DNA of 64,000 nt from Haloterrigena turkmenica DSM 5511 (GTDB taxonomy: Archaea > Halobacteriota > Halobacteria > Halobacteriales > Natrialbaceae): the NCBI RefSeq assembly GCF_000025325.1, contig NC_013744.1:558001-622000 (forward strand), given 5' to 3'. Position 1 is the stretch's first letter. Every line of letters begins with the position of its first letter. This document shows positions 33,930-42,751 of the stretch, one piece after another. The notes below the pieces were generated by a model that had not been told where the DNA came from, ran no database searches, and saw only the letters and a list, made by a program, of their open reading frames with translations. The position numbers and the translations under genes are program-made.

Positions 33930-35180
33930 ATGGCCATCGAGGTCACTCGCACTTACGTTGGTCTCATCCAGAACCAGCGACAAGTCTGTGAGGACCTCGA
34001 TTCGCTCGGAGACTCCGCCTCGAAAATCTGGAATGTTGCACGCTGGACAGCCGATCGCATCTGGGATGAAACCGGTGAAATTCCCGATGAAGGAACGCTG
34101 AAAGCGTGCATGAAGAACCAACCGTGCTGGAAAGATCTGAACGCACAATCCAGCCAGAAAGTCATCGAAGAACTTTCTGACGCTTTTCAGTCGTGGTTCG
34201 ACTTGCGACAGACAGACGACGAGGCGAATCCGCCTGGCTACCGTAAACACGGCGATAACCGACCACGCAGCACGGTCACGTTCAAAGCAGACGGTTTCAA
34301 ACACGATCCCGAGAACAATCGTGTCCGGCTGTCGAAGGGGTCAAACCTGAAAGAGAACTGGTCGGACTTCATCCTCTGCGAGTACCAAATCCGGTCAGAT
34401 GTTGATCTCTCAGAAGTTACCCGCGTACAGAACGTTCGTGCCGTCTGGAACGGCGATGAATGGGAATTGCACTTCGTCTGTAAAGTCGAGGTTGAAACCA
34501 GTGACTCTGCGGGTGACGGCGTAGCGGGTATCGACCTTGGCATCACGAACATTGCTACGGTCGCATTCCCTGACGAGTACGTCCTGTACCCTGGCAACTC
34601 GATCAAAGAGGACAAGCACTACTTCACTCGAGTAGAGTACGACACCGAAGGCGAGAACGGCCCGTCCGAGACGTCGATATGGGCGCGTCGAAAACTCGCA
34701 GAACGGGAAATCCATTTCTACCACGTCCTCACGGACACCATCATCACCGAATGCATCGAACGCGGTGTTGGAACGCTGGCGGTGAGTTGGCCTGAAGACG
34801 TCCGTGACTCGGACTGGGGCAAAACTGGAAACAAGAAGTTGCACTCGTGGGCGTTCGACCGTATCTACCAGTATCTCGCGTACAAAGGCGAGATACGTGG
34901 CGTTGAGGTGCTGAAAGAAAACGAGTGGGACTCCTCGAAGACGTGCTCACGATGTGGCGACGAGACGGCGTCGAACCGTGTAGAGCGTGGCTTGTACGTC
35001 TGTTCATCGTGCGAGCTGGTGGCTAACGCCGACTGCAACGGGGCGGAGAATATGCGCCAGAAGATAACTCCGAGTCCTCACGGTGAGGATAGGAGTAACG
35101 GCTGTGTGGCACAGCCATCGACATACCTGTTCGACCGCGAGAGCGGGACGTTTCGCACGAGAGAACAGGTCGTGTCGTAA
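33930..35180 (+). CDS. tnpB: TnpB RNA-guided endonuclease
   Basis: 416 aa from the ATG at 33930; a start eight codons upstream is possible. RuvC residues are intact: D202 in GIDLGITN, E289 in LAVSWPEDVR and D368 in NADCNGAENM. The zinc ribbon has C339-x2-C342 and C358-x2-C361. Known: TnpB proteins cut DNA guided by an RNA made from the element's right end, at sites next to a TAM. It looks functional in full length and catalytic residues. It lies within the broken esterase gene, same strand. Confidence 0.93.
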   Translation: MAIEVTRTYVGLIQNQRQVCEDLDSLGDSASKIWNVARWTADRIWDETGEIPDEGTLKACMKNQPCWKDLNAQSSQKVIEELSDAFQSWFDLRQTDDEANPPGYRKHGDNRPRSTVTFKADGFKHDPENNRVRLSKGSNLKENWSDFILCEYQIRSDVDLSEVTRVQNVRAVWNGDEWELHFVCKVEVETSDSAGDGVAGIDLGITNIATVAFPDEYVLYPGNSIKEDKHYFTRVEYDTEGENGPSETSIWARRKLAEREIHFYHVLTDTIITECIERGVGTLAVSWPEDVRDSDWGKTGNKKLHSWAFDRIYQYLAYKGEIRGVEVLKENEWDSSKTCSRCGDETASNRVERGLYVCSSCELVANADCNGAENMRQKITPSPHGEDRSNGCVAQPSTYLFDRESGTFRTREQVVS

Positions 35181-35262
35181 ACCGACAAATATCCCACCTG
35201 CGGTACGGGAAGCCCCGGCGTTTACGCCGGGGAGGATGTCACCAGCAGCTCATCCGCAGGGC
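35100..35262 (+). ncRNA. Predicted omega-RNA (sense-overlapping RNA) of TnpB
   Basis: Inferred from the known biology of IS1341 elements in haloarchaea, where a sense-overlapping RNA covers the tnpB 3' end. The scaffold should end at the right end (about 35242), after the stem CCCCGGCG-TTTA-CGCCGGGG (35213-35232). The guide would be the next ~16-20 bases, beginning CAGCAGCTCATCCGC. The 5' limit is a guess. Confidence 0.5.
35213..35232. repeat. Right-end hairpin of the TnpB element
   Basis: Perfect 8-bp stem CCCCGGCG / CGCCGGGG with a TTTA loop, 33 bp after the tnpB stop and 10 bp before the inferred element end. It is both the transposase recognition hairpin and the last stem of the guide RNA scaffold. 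Confidence 0.75.
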
Positions 35263-35554
35263 TCACCGCTATACACCTGAAGGCGAGGAGATCCGCCAGA
35301 CGGTCAACGAGTTCATACGGACGAGCGACGCCTTCGACGGTGTCGTCGACTTCGACGAGGCCATTCGAGACCCTAACAATCCCGAGCGGATGCTCCCGAA
35401 GTACGATAGCGGCGATAACCTCCCGGGGGACGCGGGCTACGAGGCGATGGCCGAGGCGGTCGACCTCTCGCTGTTCCGGGGTCGCGGCCGAAACAGCGGA
35501 GAGGGACACGGCAAGAACGAGGCTCGGGGAGGGAATCTGGGCAGAGCAGACTAA

Positions 35555-36893
35555 GGCCACCACGCGAATCGGCTTGGCGGAGACCCCGCCGAGATAGTCG
35601 AGGCGGTCTCCGCTCTTGTGGCCTCTGAGCGTCGGCTGCTCGCAGGTCACAGCTACGGTGACTCGAGTCGGCAGCCACATGGGGAGCGACGGAACGCGGT
35701 GGACGTCGCCGACAGAAGCTGTCCGTTCGCCTCGTAGGACGAATCGAGCGGGTCAATTGTTTCGACGGAAGCAATGGTGGACGGGTTGTTCAGTGAAATC
35801 TCGAGGGGCGAAGCGATCGCGCTCACTTACCTGTCAGCCCGCACCCTTAACGGAGAAGGGTCGAATGAGTCTTTCGGCGGGAGAGGAGTACTGTCGTTGA
35901 CGACAGCGCTCTCCGATCTGAGACATACGGACCCGCCGCTAATCGGGAGTAACCAACGTCAGAGGCCAATCTCGGTTCACCCCTACCCACCGATTGACAC
36001 ACCATCATTGTCAGGGGACTCCGACGCCGGACCCGACCGGCGTTTCTCGCGCTATGCGTTCCACCGAAAGCCGCGGGTAACGGCAGTGACGACAGCCGAT
36101 CGCGACTGCCGCGACGATGCTTCCGACACCGTGTGCTGACGGGAGTGGCGTTCACTACGAAACGATCGACCCAGCCCTCACAGTGCGGACCGGACAACTG
36201 GCTGTCGACTGACTCCTCGAGTTCGCTGCCGATCCGGGAGCGATCGGCGAACTGCTCGAGAGCGGAACTGCGCTCAAATCGGCGCGAATCAAAAGTCCCA
36301 GCGGGCCGGGGCAGGCCCACGGTGGCTGACGACAAGATCGGGTGGGGAGATGGGATCGCTATGTCGCGTGGGAGAGGTACGCGACAGTGGATATGTTCGG
36401 CGCAAGGATTATCAACCCAGCCACGATTCCAACAGACTCGGAATCGGCGCTCTACGCCCTGTCACTCGCGGCCTCGACGCGGCTACCGATCTGTTGGAAT
36501 CGTTGGCGAGCGATTTCTCCGAACGGAACCGCTCGACGAACGACGCTCGATCACGAGAGCGTCTCGTACAGTTCTCCATTCGGCGTTCTTTGCGGTCAGT
36601 TATCTGCCGGTACCTCGCTCCGCTCGGCTTTAGGGGGGATTCTCTCGCTGGTTAAAGATAGACCTGTACAGTATCTCGCCACCTATCTTTATTCTCCAGA
36701 TAATAAAATAATTGGTATATTTATATTTTGATGGATGTGCGAAAAGGAAGTGATTGGGAAGTGACGGGTTCCGCTCCGACCTCGATGGTCATCCGTTTCG
36801 ACCGTCTGTAAAACACTACAACCGCGCTACTACGAACCAGTCCCTTGCAACCAAACCCAAATTTATTTGCCTTCCAACATCTAGTGGTATCAT
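35555..36893. other. Gene-poor debris region next to the TnpB element
   Basis: About 1.3 kb without a credible gene. Many short frames exist on both strands, none with a recognised domain or good start context. The minus-strand frame around 36170-36300 has protein-like stretches (for example ELEESVDSQL) that may be a decayed transposase; I could not identify it. The right part (36660-36890) is AT-rich and includes the promoter of the UspA gene. A partial IS left end lies at 36636-36661. Confidence 0.4.
36636..36661 (-). repeat. Second, solo left end of the TnpB-type element
   Basis: 26 bp that match 33788-33813 (the outer flank and left end of the TnpB element) at 25 of 26 positions, in the opposite orientation. 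The match includes the outer CTATCTT and the inner CAGCGAGAGAATCCC. Sequence diverges beyond it and no right end or tnpB accompanies it. Likely the scar of another element, or a deleted copy. Confidence 0.65.
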
Positions 36894-37322
36894 ATGACGA
36901 TTGTTGCTTCAGTTGATGACGAGGAGAGATCGAAAACAGTAGTGAAGGAAGCGGCGACGTTAGCCGATCGCTTTGACGAACCGCTTCACGTCCTGTCCGT
37001 GTATGAAGAGTCGGAGCACAATCATCGCCTCAACGAGAAAATCGACGTCGATCAAAAGGCGACGGATGAGGACAGAAAAGAAATCGCTCGAACGGTCGCC
37101 GAACGGGCTTCCGAGGGGATTTCGCGGGAGCACGAAGTGATCGGACGGACGGGGAATCCAGCCGAAGAAATCCTGGAGTATGCAACCGAAGTAGATTCCC
37201 GATATCTCGTTCTGGGAGGACGGAAACGATCGCCAGTTGGCAAGGCGCTATTCGGAAGCGTCACCCAATCGATCCTTCTGGACGCGGACCGACCGGTAGT
37301 CGCGGTAATGGACAGCAACTGA
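36894..37322 (+). CDS. Universal stress protein (single UspA domain)
   Basis: 142 aa, full-length single UspA domain. The nucleotide-binding signature is LGGRKRSPVGKALFGSVTQS near residues 107-126. Cytoplasmic stress protein of unknown reaction. The gene starts at the ATG at 36894 after an AT-rich leader. It is most similar in layout to the protein at 55267 ([18 protein letters not shown]), so the two probably belong to one subfamily. Confidence 0.9.
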   Translation: MTIVASVDDEERSKTVVKEAATLADRFDEPLHVLSVYEESEHNHRLNEKIDVDQKATDEDRKEIARTVAERASEGISREHEVIGRTGNPAEEILEYATEVDSRYLVLGGRKRSPVGKALFGSVTQSILLDADRPVVAVMDSN

Positions 37323-37375
37323 TCCGCTCTGCTGTTTGATCTCCTCAGACTGTCTGCTGGCTCACCGGAAGGCGT

Positions 37376-37640
37376 TCAACGGCTCGCGACCCCCCACTGA
37401 AATGCGAGTACCGGCGACGTCGGACCGGTGAACGTATCGGCGACCGTTTTCGGCTCACCCTCCGCTCGGAAGCGGAACGTCCCGCGTGACTGAAGGATCG
37501 GAGCGCGTGCGACGACCACCAAGATACCCCCGACGAGGACCGCCGGCAGCAGTGCGGTTCTCAGGTAGGTCGTCAGGAAACGATTTCCTGGCGAATAGTT
37601 ATATTTATTGAAACTAACGCGATGGGAAAGGACCGGTACC
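37376..37640 (-). pseudogene. Possible fragment of a membrane-anchored protein
   Basis: In the 373-bp gap 37323-37695, one minus frame encodes a convincing transmembrane helix (LLPAVLVGGILVVVARAPIL) followed by TFRFRAEGEPKTVADTFTGP and LAFQWG, then stops. The first half has no clear start and the end looks truncated. I do not recognise the family with confidence. It may be the N-terminal remnant of a larger gene. Nothing else is seen in the gap. Confidence 0.3.
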
Positions 37641-37695
37641 TCGAGTACGAACGGCGCTCGAGGAGATGAGAAGGCGATCAGGGCGATCAGTATCG

Positions 37696-39954
37696 TCACT
37701 CGGGGGCCGGGATGAACTCCGGTTCGACCTGTCGCAACCGACCGGTGCTCTCGAGGAACGAGTGGAGGTCATCGTAGAGATCGGTCCCACTGCGGGTGCC
37801 GTCTCGCGGGCCCCGCAACGTGTACCAGTCGCCGACGATCGCGCAGAATCGCTCGGCGCGGGTCATCGCCACGTTCAACCGTCGCGGACCGTCGAGCGGA
37901 CGGTCGAGGAAGCCGACCTCACCGTCGGCGTTGCTCCGAACCAGCGAGATCACGATCGCGACCTTCTCGCTGCCCTGGAAGGAATCGATCGTGTCTACGG
38001 TGACCTCGCGGCCGCGCTCGAGTCGAGTAGTCAGCTTCGTCCGAACCGCATCGACCTGCGCCGTGTACGGGGTGATGACGCCGATATCGGAGGCCTCGAG
38101 GCCGGCCTCGGTTCGGAGTTCGTCGACGACGTGCGCGACGAGGCGGGCCTCCGCGTCGTTGCGCTTCGAGTGATCGATCGTCTCCTCGCTGCCGCCGACA
38201 TCGTAGCCGACGAGCGCCGGCTGGTCCTCGAGCGACGTGACGTCTCGGCCCTGTCGCAGCGCCCGGTCGTAGAAGCGCCGATTCGAGAACCAGGCGATAT
38301 CGCGGTGCATGCGGTACTGCGTCCGCAGCTGGACGCCGACGCCCTCGTAGACGCCGCCGTCGGCGTAGAGGTGCTCGAACAGCGACATCCCTGCCGCCGA
38401 CTCCGGCGGGTCCTCGGTCGCGCTGAACGGTGGCAGCTGCTTGTGATCCCCCGCGAGGACGACCTTGTTCGCCCTCGCCAGCGGGATACAGGAGGCGGTA
38501 CACGTCGCCTGGGTCGCCTCGTCGAGGACGAGCACGTCGAACTCCCGGTCGAGGGTGGCCGCGCTGCTGTTCGTCGCGGCGACGACGTCGGCGCGGCCGT
38601 CGCAGGTCGCGTACCGTTCGCTGACCACGTCGTTCGACGAGTTGCCGGCGTTGACCCGTCGGAGGACGAACTCGTCGGCGCCGTGCTGTGCGTAGGCATG
38701 GAGCGACCGTTCGTCGGCCGTCGCCGCCGTGCTCGAGCCGGCGACGAGGTTGTCGACCGCCTGGTTCGAGTCGGCGCAGACGAGGACGTCGTCACCGGCC
38801 TCGACGGAGCGCCTGACGACCTCGACGAGCGTTCGCGTCTTCCCGGTGCCCGGCGGTCCGTGGATGCAAAACAGGTGGTCGGCGAGGAGCGCACAGGAGA
38901 CCGCGAGCTCCTGTTCCTGGTTCAGTTCGACGTCCTGCTGGCTGCTCTTGACCCCGGCGGTGTCGCCGAAGGTGACCGCCGTCTCCCCCGTCAGGAGCGC
39001 GCGGTGATCGTCGCGCTCACGAACGCGCGCGATCGCCTCGAGTTCGCGGTCGTAGGGAACGGGATTCAACAGCAGGGTCATTGCGAATCCGCGTCGCTTC
39101 TGTCGGAGGTAGCCGCCGACGGTCGACCGATCCTCGATGGCGTGCCAGTCGACGGCCAGTCTCACGGTCCGTCCCTCGATCGAATCGACCGTCGCCGCGA
39201 TCGGGAACGCCTCGGGCGCGTGCTCCGCGCTCGGGGGAACGAGTCGGACCTCGTTCCCCTCGAAGATGCCGAACTCGCGCTGGACGTACCGATACCGGTC
39301 CTGCGACCGATCGTCGCCGTCGTCGTCGTCGATCCTGAACCGATAGATCCCGTCTTCCGGGTGGCCCAGCGACGAGAGCGAGGGAATGGCGCCGAACCCT
39401 CGCCTGTGGAGTTCTTCGGGCGTCGAACCGGCCGCCTTCTCTCTGTTCACGTCGCGTTGGGCTTCCATCTCCGCTCGGACGAACGACTCGAGTTCGTCGA
39501 AGAAGGAGGCCGCGTCGTCGTCGGAGAGCGGCTGTCGAGGGGGCTCGCGTTCGGCGATCGGCGAGTCGAAGTACGACGGCGGATCGTCGGGCGCGTAATC
39601 GGAGTGCCAGAACCGCACTCGTCCGGCCAGCGTCGACTCGACGAAGGCGTCCCGGTCGATCGACTCGTAGTCGTCACCGCCGTCGTAGACGAAGATCTCG
39701 CCGTGGAGCGCGTGATCGGTAAAAGCGATATACTCGCCCGTCAGCGCGGCGCTGTCGGATTCGTGAAGCGGAATCACGATCCAGTCGTCCTTTTCGGGAT
39801 GGTCGAGTCGGTCGTGGTGGCTCGCGTACTCGACGATGCCGTCGATCGGGACGGGCTCGTCACGCGTCGCCTCGAGGTCACCGTCCGCCGGCGGATAGAG
39901 CGTCGCAGTCGAGAGATCGAAGTCGCCGATCGCGCTCTCGAAGAGGAGGGACAT
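37696..39954 (-). CDS. Superfamily 1 DNA/RNA helicase (Upf1/Dna2/IGHMBP2-like)
   Basis: 752 aa from the ATG at 39954; a start 13 codons upstream is possible. The Walker A motif CIHGPPGTGKTRTLVEVV lies at about residue 365, motif II VLDEATQATC at about 475, motif III AGDHKQLPP follows, and C-terminal motifs V-VI appear in VDTIDSFQGSEK and RLNVAMTRAERFCAIVGD. The N-terminal third is a family-specific region with no nuclease motif. Known relatives unwind RNA or DNA 5' to 3' in repair or RNA turnover. It stands alone as a single-gene unit. Confidence 0.92.
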   Translation of the reverse strand: MSLLFESAIGDFDLSTATLYPPADGDLEATRDEPVPIDGIVEYASHHDRLDHPEKDDWIVIPLHESDSAALTGEYIAFTDHALHGEIFVYDGGDDYESIDRDAFVESTLAGRVRFWHSDYAPDDPPSYFDSPIAEREPPRQPLSDDDAASFFDELESFVRAEMEAQRDVNREKAAGSTPEELHRRGFGAIPSLSSLGHPEDGIYRFRIDDDDGDDRSQDRYRYVQREFGIFEGNEVRLVPPSAEHAPEAFPIAATVDSIEGRTVRLAVDWHAIEDRSTVGGYLRQKRRGFAMTLLLNPVPYDRELEAIARVRERDDHRALLTGETAVTFGDTAGVKSSQQDVELNQEQELAVSCALLADHLFCIHGPPGTGKTRTLVEVVRRSVEAGDDVLVCADSNQAVDNLVAGSSTAATADERSLHAYAQHGADEFVLRRVNAGNSSNDVVSERYATCDGRADVVAATNSSAATLDREFDVLVLDEATQATCTASCIPLARANKVVLAGDHKQLPPFSATEDPPESAAGMSLFEHLYADGGVYEGVGVQLRTQYRMHRDIAWFSNRRFYDRALRQGRDVTSLEDQPALVGYDVGGSEETIDHSKRNDAEARLVAHVVDELRTEAGLEASDIGVITPYTAQVDAVRTKLTTRLERGREVTVDTIDSFQGSEKVAIVISLVRSNADGEVGFLDRPLDGPRRLNVAMTRAERFCAIVGDWYTLRGPRDGTRSGTDLYDDLHSFLESTGRLRQVEPEFIPAPE

Positions 39955-40149
39955 ATCGATCCGGTCGCAGCACTCGCTCCTAAATCTTCTCATTGAATTG
40001 GTATGTGGGTCGAACTGAAACGGATATCGGTGATCCGGCAGTTGACAGAGATTCCGTTATTACCCGTTCAGCGCGCGCGTATCTCCCCTGATGAAGCCCA
40101 TGCAATAGACGGGCTACTGACTATTGGTTCTGACTTCAAAGCTGAGACG

Positions 40150-40743
40150 ATGACACGAGATGAACGGTTCTCACGCCGACGGATGCTCGAGTTGACTGGT
40201 GTCGCGGCATCGACAGCGTTCCTCGCAGGCTGTGGCGGTGGCGGCGGTGGTAACGGCGGTGGTAACGGTGGCGGTAACGGCGGCGGCGGTAGCGACGGTT
40301 TCGAGATCGATCCCGGGACGACCGTCGAGTTTAGCGGTCAGACGACCGAGTGGGAGGGGCTCGCTCCGTCGTCGATCGAGGGCGAATCGAACCCGACGCT
40401 GATTTTGCAGGAGGGTGAAGACTACACGATCGGGTGGACCGAGGGCGACGGTGCGGAACACAACATCGAGATTTGGGACGAAAATGGCGAAATCGTTGAC
40501 GATCTGTCGACGGAGATCGTTAGCGAACCGGACGAAGAGCAGATGTTAGAGATCACGGCGAGCAGTGAGATGGCCCAGTACGTTTGCCAGCCCCACTCGT
40601 CGAACATGGTCGGCGATCTCCAGATCGGAGGTGGCGGTGGAAACGGCGGCAACGAGACCGAGGGTAACGAGACTGGTGGTAACGAGACCGGTGGTAACGA
40701 GACCGGCGGTAACGAGAGCGGCGACAACGAAAGCAGCGAGTAA
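40150..40743 (+). CDS. Cupredoxin-type lipoprotein with repeated glycosylation sequons
   Basis: 197 aa. Tat motif (SRRRML, residues 8-13) and lipobox Cys28. A Gly/Asn linker (about 29-54) precedes a plastocyanin-like domain (about 56-160) with copper ligands H104, C146, H149 and M153 in YVCQPHSSNM. The C-terminus is a tandem five-residue repeat of the type GNETG, about six N-x-S/T sequons in 30 residues. Known: haloarchaea N-glycosylate surface proteins at this sequon. Role: extracellular electron carrier or copper protein. The start at 40150 was chosen because it places the Tat motif correctly. Confidence 0.87.
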   Translation: MTRDERFSRRRMLELTGVAASTAFLAGCGGGGGGNGGGNGGGNGGGGSDGFEIDPGTTVEFSGQTTEWEGLAPSSIEGESNPTLILQEGEDYTIGWTEGDGAEHNIEIWDENGEIVDDLSTEIVSEPDEEQMLEITASSEMAQYVCQPHSSNMVGDLQIGGGGGNGGNETEGNETGGNETGGNETGGNESGDNESSE

Positions 40744-41282
40744 TCAGTCGCTCTCGATCCGGGGCCGGTTTGTCGTGAGACGACTATCGCGATTCGCAAC
40801 CGCGTATAGCGTCCGTGTGACGAGGCTGCAGTCCGAGAGCGAAAACCCTTGATCGCTGTGATCGGGAAGCCGGGGTACGGTATGATGGCACGAGCGGCGG
40901 CGGCTGTCTCGTGGACCCCGGCAGAATTCGTATCCCGCTATTTCCAATAGTGGTATCGCTTGCAATGGCACCCCCTTTCAACGAACTATTCACGTATTCT
41001 CTGTCGGAGTCCTCCTACGGCTAACGCCGTGGGCCTCTTCCTCGTATGCACGTGAGAACCGCTAGCCGCCTCCGGAGTGCTGAATTGCAGGATGGGTAGA
41101 TCGACCGCTATACCAATCGGTCGGTTTTGCTCTTTGGCGTGAGGGGTCGGAGGGATGACGTCTCTTCTCTACTACCAATAGATAGTAGCGCGATTTCGCT
41201 ATTCGGTTCGAGATGTGGAAATGAATCTAGGGGTTCTGTTGCGGGCCTGTTCCACAGGCAGTTCGAATAGCGAAACTGTCCA
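40744..41282. other. Intergenic region with an IS right-end-like hairpin
   Basis: 539 bp without a gene. On the minus strand the stretch around 41005-41037 has a stem CCCACGGC-GTTA-GCCGTAGG (41014-41033, one mismatch) followed by AGGACTCCGAC. This is the same layout as the right end of the TnpB element at 35213-35242 (stem then AGGATGTCAC). Possibly a remnant right end. Several AT-rich stretches lie on either side. Confidence 0.35.
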
Positions 41283-41585
41283 TTACAGGTAGACACCAAA
41301 CATAGCCAATATGCCCGTTAGGAGGAAGTAGACGAAGCAAACACCGAAGAATCCCACTACTGCCAGGATCATGACCGTCCGGAGGTCTGAAGTCCAAGAA
41401 TCTGTAGAGTTTTCATCCCTCCTTTCCATTCCGACTCCACTGTCTCTATATCCCATCGACTGGAGGACTGACTCCGCAGAATCCGGAGAATCTCGGTCCG
41501 TGCTTTCAATTCCAGTCACATCCATGCCTCCTATTCCACCGCCACTCATTCCACCGCTGTCCATTCCGCCGCCATCTCCGTCCAT
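41283..41585 (-). CDS. Small membrane protein with a Gly/Met-rich N-terminus
   Basis: 100 aa. The first ~25 residues are Gly/Met/Asp-rich (MDGDGGGMDSGGMSGGGIGG), a hydrophilic middle follows, and one long hydrophobic helix (about 70-98, VMILAVVGFFGVCFVYFLLT) ends the protein. Lower GC than its neighbours. Not recognised. The N-terminus would probably face the cytoplasm or outside as a flexible tail. A 69-aa frame upstream (41628-41837, same strand) is less convincing. Confidence 0.55.
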   Translation of the reverse strand: MDGDGGGMDSGGMSGGGIGGMDVTGIESTDRDSPDSAESVLQSMGYRDSGVGMERRDENSTDSWTSDLRTVMILAVVGFFGVCFVYFLLTGILAMFGVYL

Positions 41586-42078
41586 ATCCTCTCCAAATGT
41601 ATCTTCAGTAATAGGTTTTCTCCCTTGTTATGTCTCTCCCGTCTTCAAAATGACCCGATATGTGCTCTGAATTTGGCACCCTGTATTCAGCCCACTATCC
41701 CTGACAGAAACCGGATAGCCACGATTCGGAGCGTTAGATTCCTCATCTACACCGACGGAAATTTCCACTCTCAAACTGAATAAAGAAACCGTGCTACCAA
41801 CTACTGGTACGGAAGATGTTGCCTCTGACGTGCTCACACCGGTTCTGATACCGTCCGATCAAACAGAGAGACGATCACCCTCGTCGTGCAACCCATCGTC
41901 CGCCTTGAAACGCTCTCTACGGCCCTTCCGACCGGCCGCCAATTTGACTAAGGTTCTTAGATATGAATCTGAGATATGTATTATAGATTTGAACCTGTGA
42001 ACATGTGGCTCCCTAAGAGGACCGTCTAACGGGACGGGAAAATGTCGAGGCGTGCGACGAACAGCGAACGGCGACTCC
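41586..42078. other. Low-GC intergenic region
   Basis: 493 bp. A minus-strand frame of 69 aa (41628-41837) looks weakly protein-like but has no domain or promoter I can defend. The right part (about 41945-42000) is very AT-rich. No RNA gene or repeat was seen. Confidence 0.4.
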
Positions 42079-42543
42079 CTATCGATCGGTCGATCCCTCG
42101 AGTCTGTCGCCACTGCCGTCGACGTCGACCGCTCTCGTACACCAGTGACAGAACTCGAGGTCCGGATCGAGTTCGTTGCCACAGTGGGGACAGGCAATCG
42201 TGCCGTCGTCGGCCGTCTCTGCGTTGATCGCCGCCGCGTCGGTCGTCGTTGGCGGGCGACGCTGCGCGTTCTGGGCGCGAGCGAGCAGATACGCGTCGAC
42301 GGCGCTCAACCCGATGACGACGTACATCGGCGACACCGCCAGCATCGTCTCGAGGGTCGCAGTCCCGGCTAGCAGCGACTCGACCGCCGCCGGGTCGACG
42401 AACAGGGCGGACACGGCGACTGACGCGGCGAACCAGCCGAGCGCGCGACGCCAGCGCCGAAGATACAGGTGACCGAATCCGGTGAGGATTGCCGCCAGCA
42501 GCGCTGCGAGCCACGGCCGTTTCTGCGATACTGGTCGAACCAT
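42079..42543 (-). CDS. Zinc-ribbon membrane protein (DUF7575-like)
   Basis: 154 aa. About three hydrophobic helices (residues 10-27, 33-50 and 68-90), with a TM2-like GFGHLYLRRWRRALGWF turn. A C-terminal zinc ribbon follows, C-x2-C ... C-x2-C (IACPHCGNEL and EFCHWCTRAV). Common in haloarchaea, function unknown. A variant of the TetR operator overlaps the promoter, 5 bp before the start codon, so it may be controlled with the MMPL exporter. Confidence 0.82.
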   Translation of the reverse strand: MVRPVSQKRPWLAALLAAILTGFGHLYLRRWRRALGWFAASVAVSALFVDPAAVESLLAGTATLETMLAVSPMYVVIGLSAVDAYLLARAQNAQRRPPTTTDAAAINAETADDGTIACPHCGNELDPDLEFCHWCTRAVDVDGSGDRLEGSTDR

Positions 42544-42548
42544 ATCCT

Positions 42549-42564
42549 GACTAACCGTTCAGTA
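42549..42564 (-). promoter_or_regulatory. Variant TetR-type operator ahead of the zinc-ribbon gene
   Basis: On the minus strand the 16-mer reads TACTGAACGGTTAGTC, matching GATTGAACGGTCAGTC (44119-44134) at 13 of 16 positions. It sits 5 bp before the ATG at 42543, where bound repressor would block a leaderless transcript. Confidence 0.55.
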
Positions 42565-42751
42565 AGTAAAAGTCTTGGCGAACCCGCCGCGCCTCGCCAC
42601 GGAGCCTCTTGGTGGGTGCGGGCATCGGACTTGAGCGCTCCTGTCGCGAATTGCCACGTGCGACTCGGTACCGGCCGAACGGACATTTTAATACGATATA
42701 CACGCAAACCGAACGCTTACCCGACCGGACGCCGACATTCCAACCGACGTA

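Larger units (their letters stand above)
33795..35242 (+). mobile_element. IS1341-type (IS200/IS605 family) TnpB-only element
   Basis: 1448 bp. Boundaries were set by deleting it on paper: joining 33794 to 35243 restores the esterase frame exactly (DGYL then QQLIRRAH). The left end begins TAATCAGCGAGAG, the right end finishes AGGATGTCAC, and there is no target duplication, as expected for this family. It carries tnpB and no Y1 transposase (TnpA), so it would need one in trans to move. GC is lower than the flanks. The flank CTATCTT on the left is the candidate TAM side. Confidence 0.85.
32817..35554 (+). pseudogene. GDSL/SGNH esterase gene interrupted by a TnpB element
   Basis: The 5' part (32817-33794, 326 codons) has a Tat-like start (STRRETLKSLGAASG), a beta-rich N-terminal domain and the SGNH blocks CLGDSITDG and LLDGINDIG. 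It is cut after residues DGYL. The reading resumes in frame at 35243 (QQLIRRAH) and continues to a stop at 35552-35554. The C-terminal fragment shows more decay: the strand usually between RRAH and YTPEGEE (about 16 residues) is missing, and the D-x-x-H catalytic block reads GDNLPGDAGY without the His. The product is therefore dead even without the insertion. Confidence 0.88.

Noticed and set aside
37696-39996. Long plus-strand open frame antiparallel to the helicase
   Set aside because: It mirrors the minus-strand helicase through GC-rich codon bias; all helicase motifs are on the minus strand.
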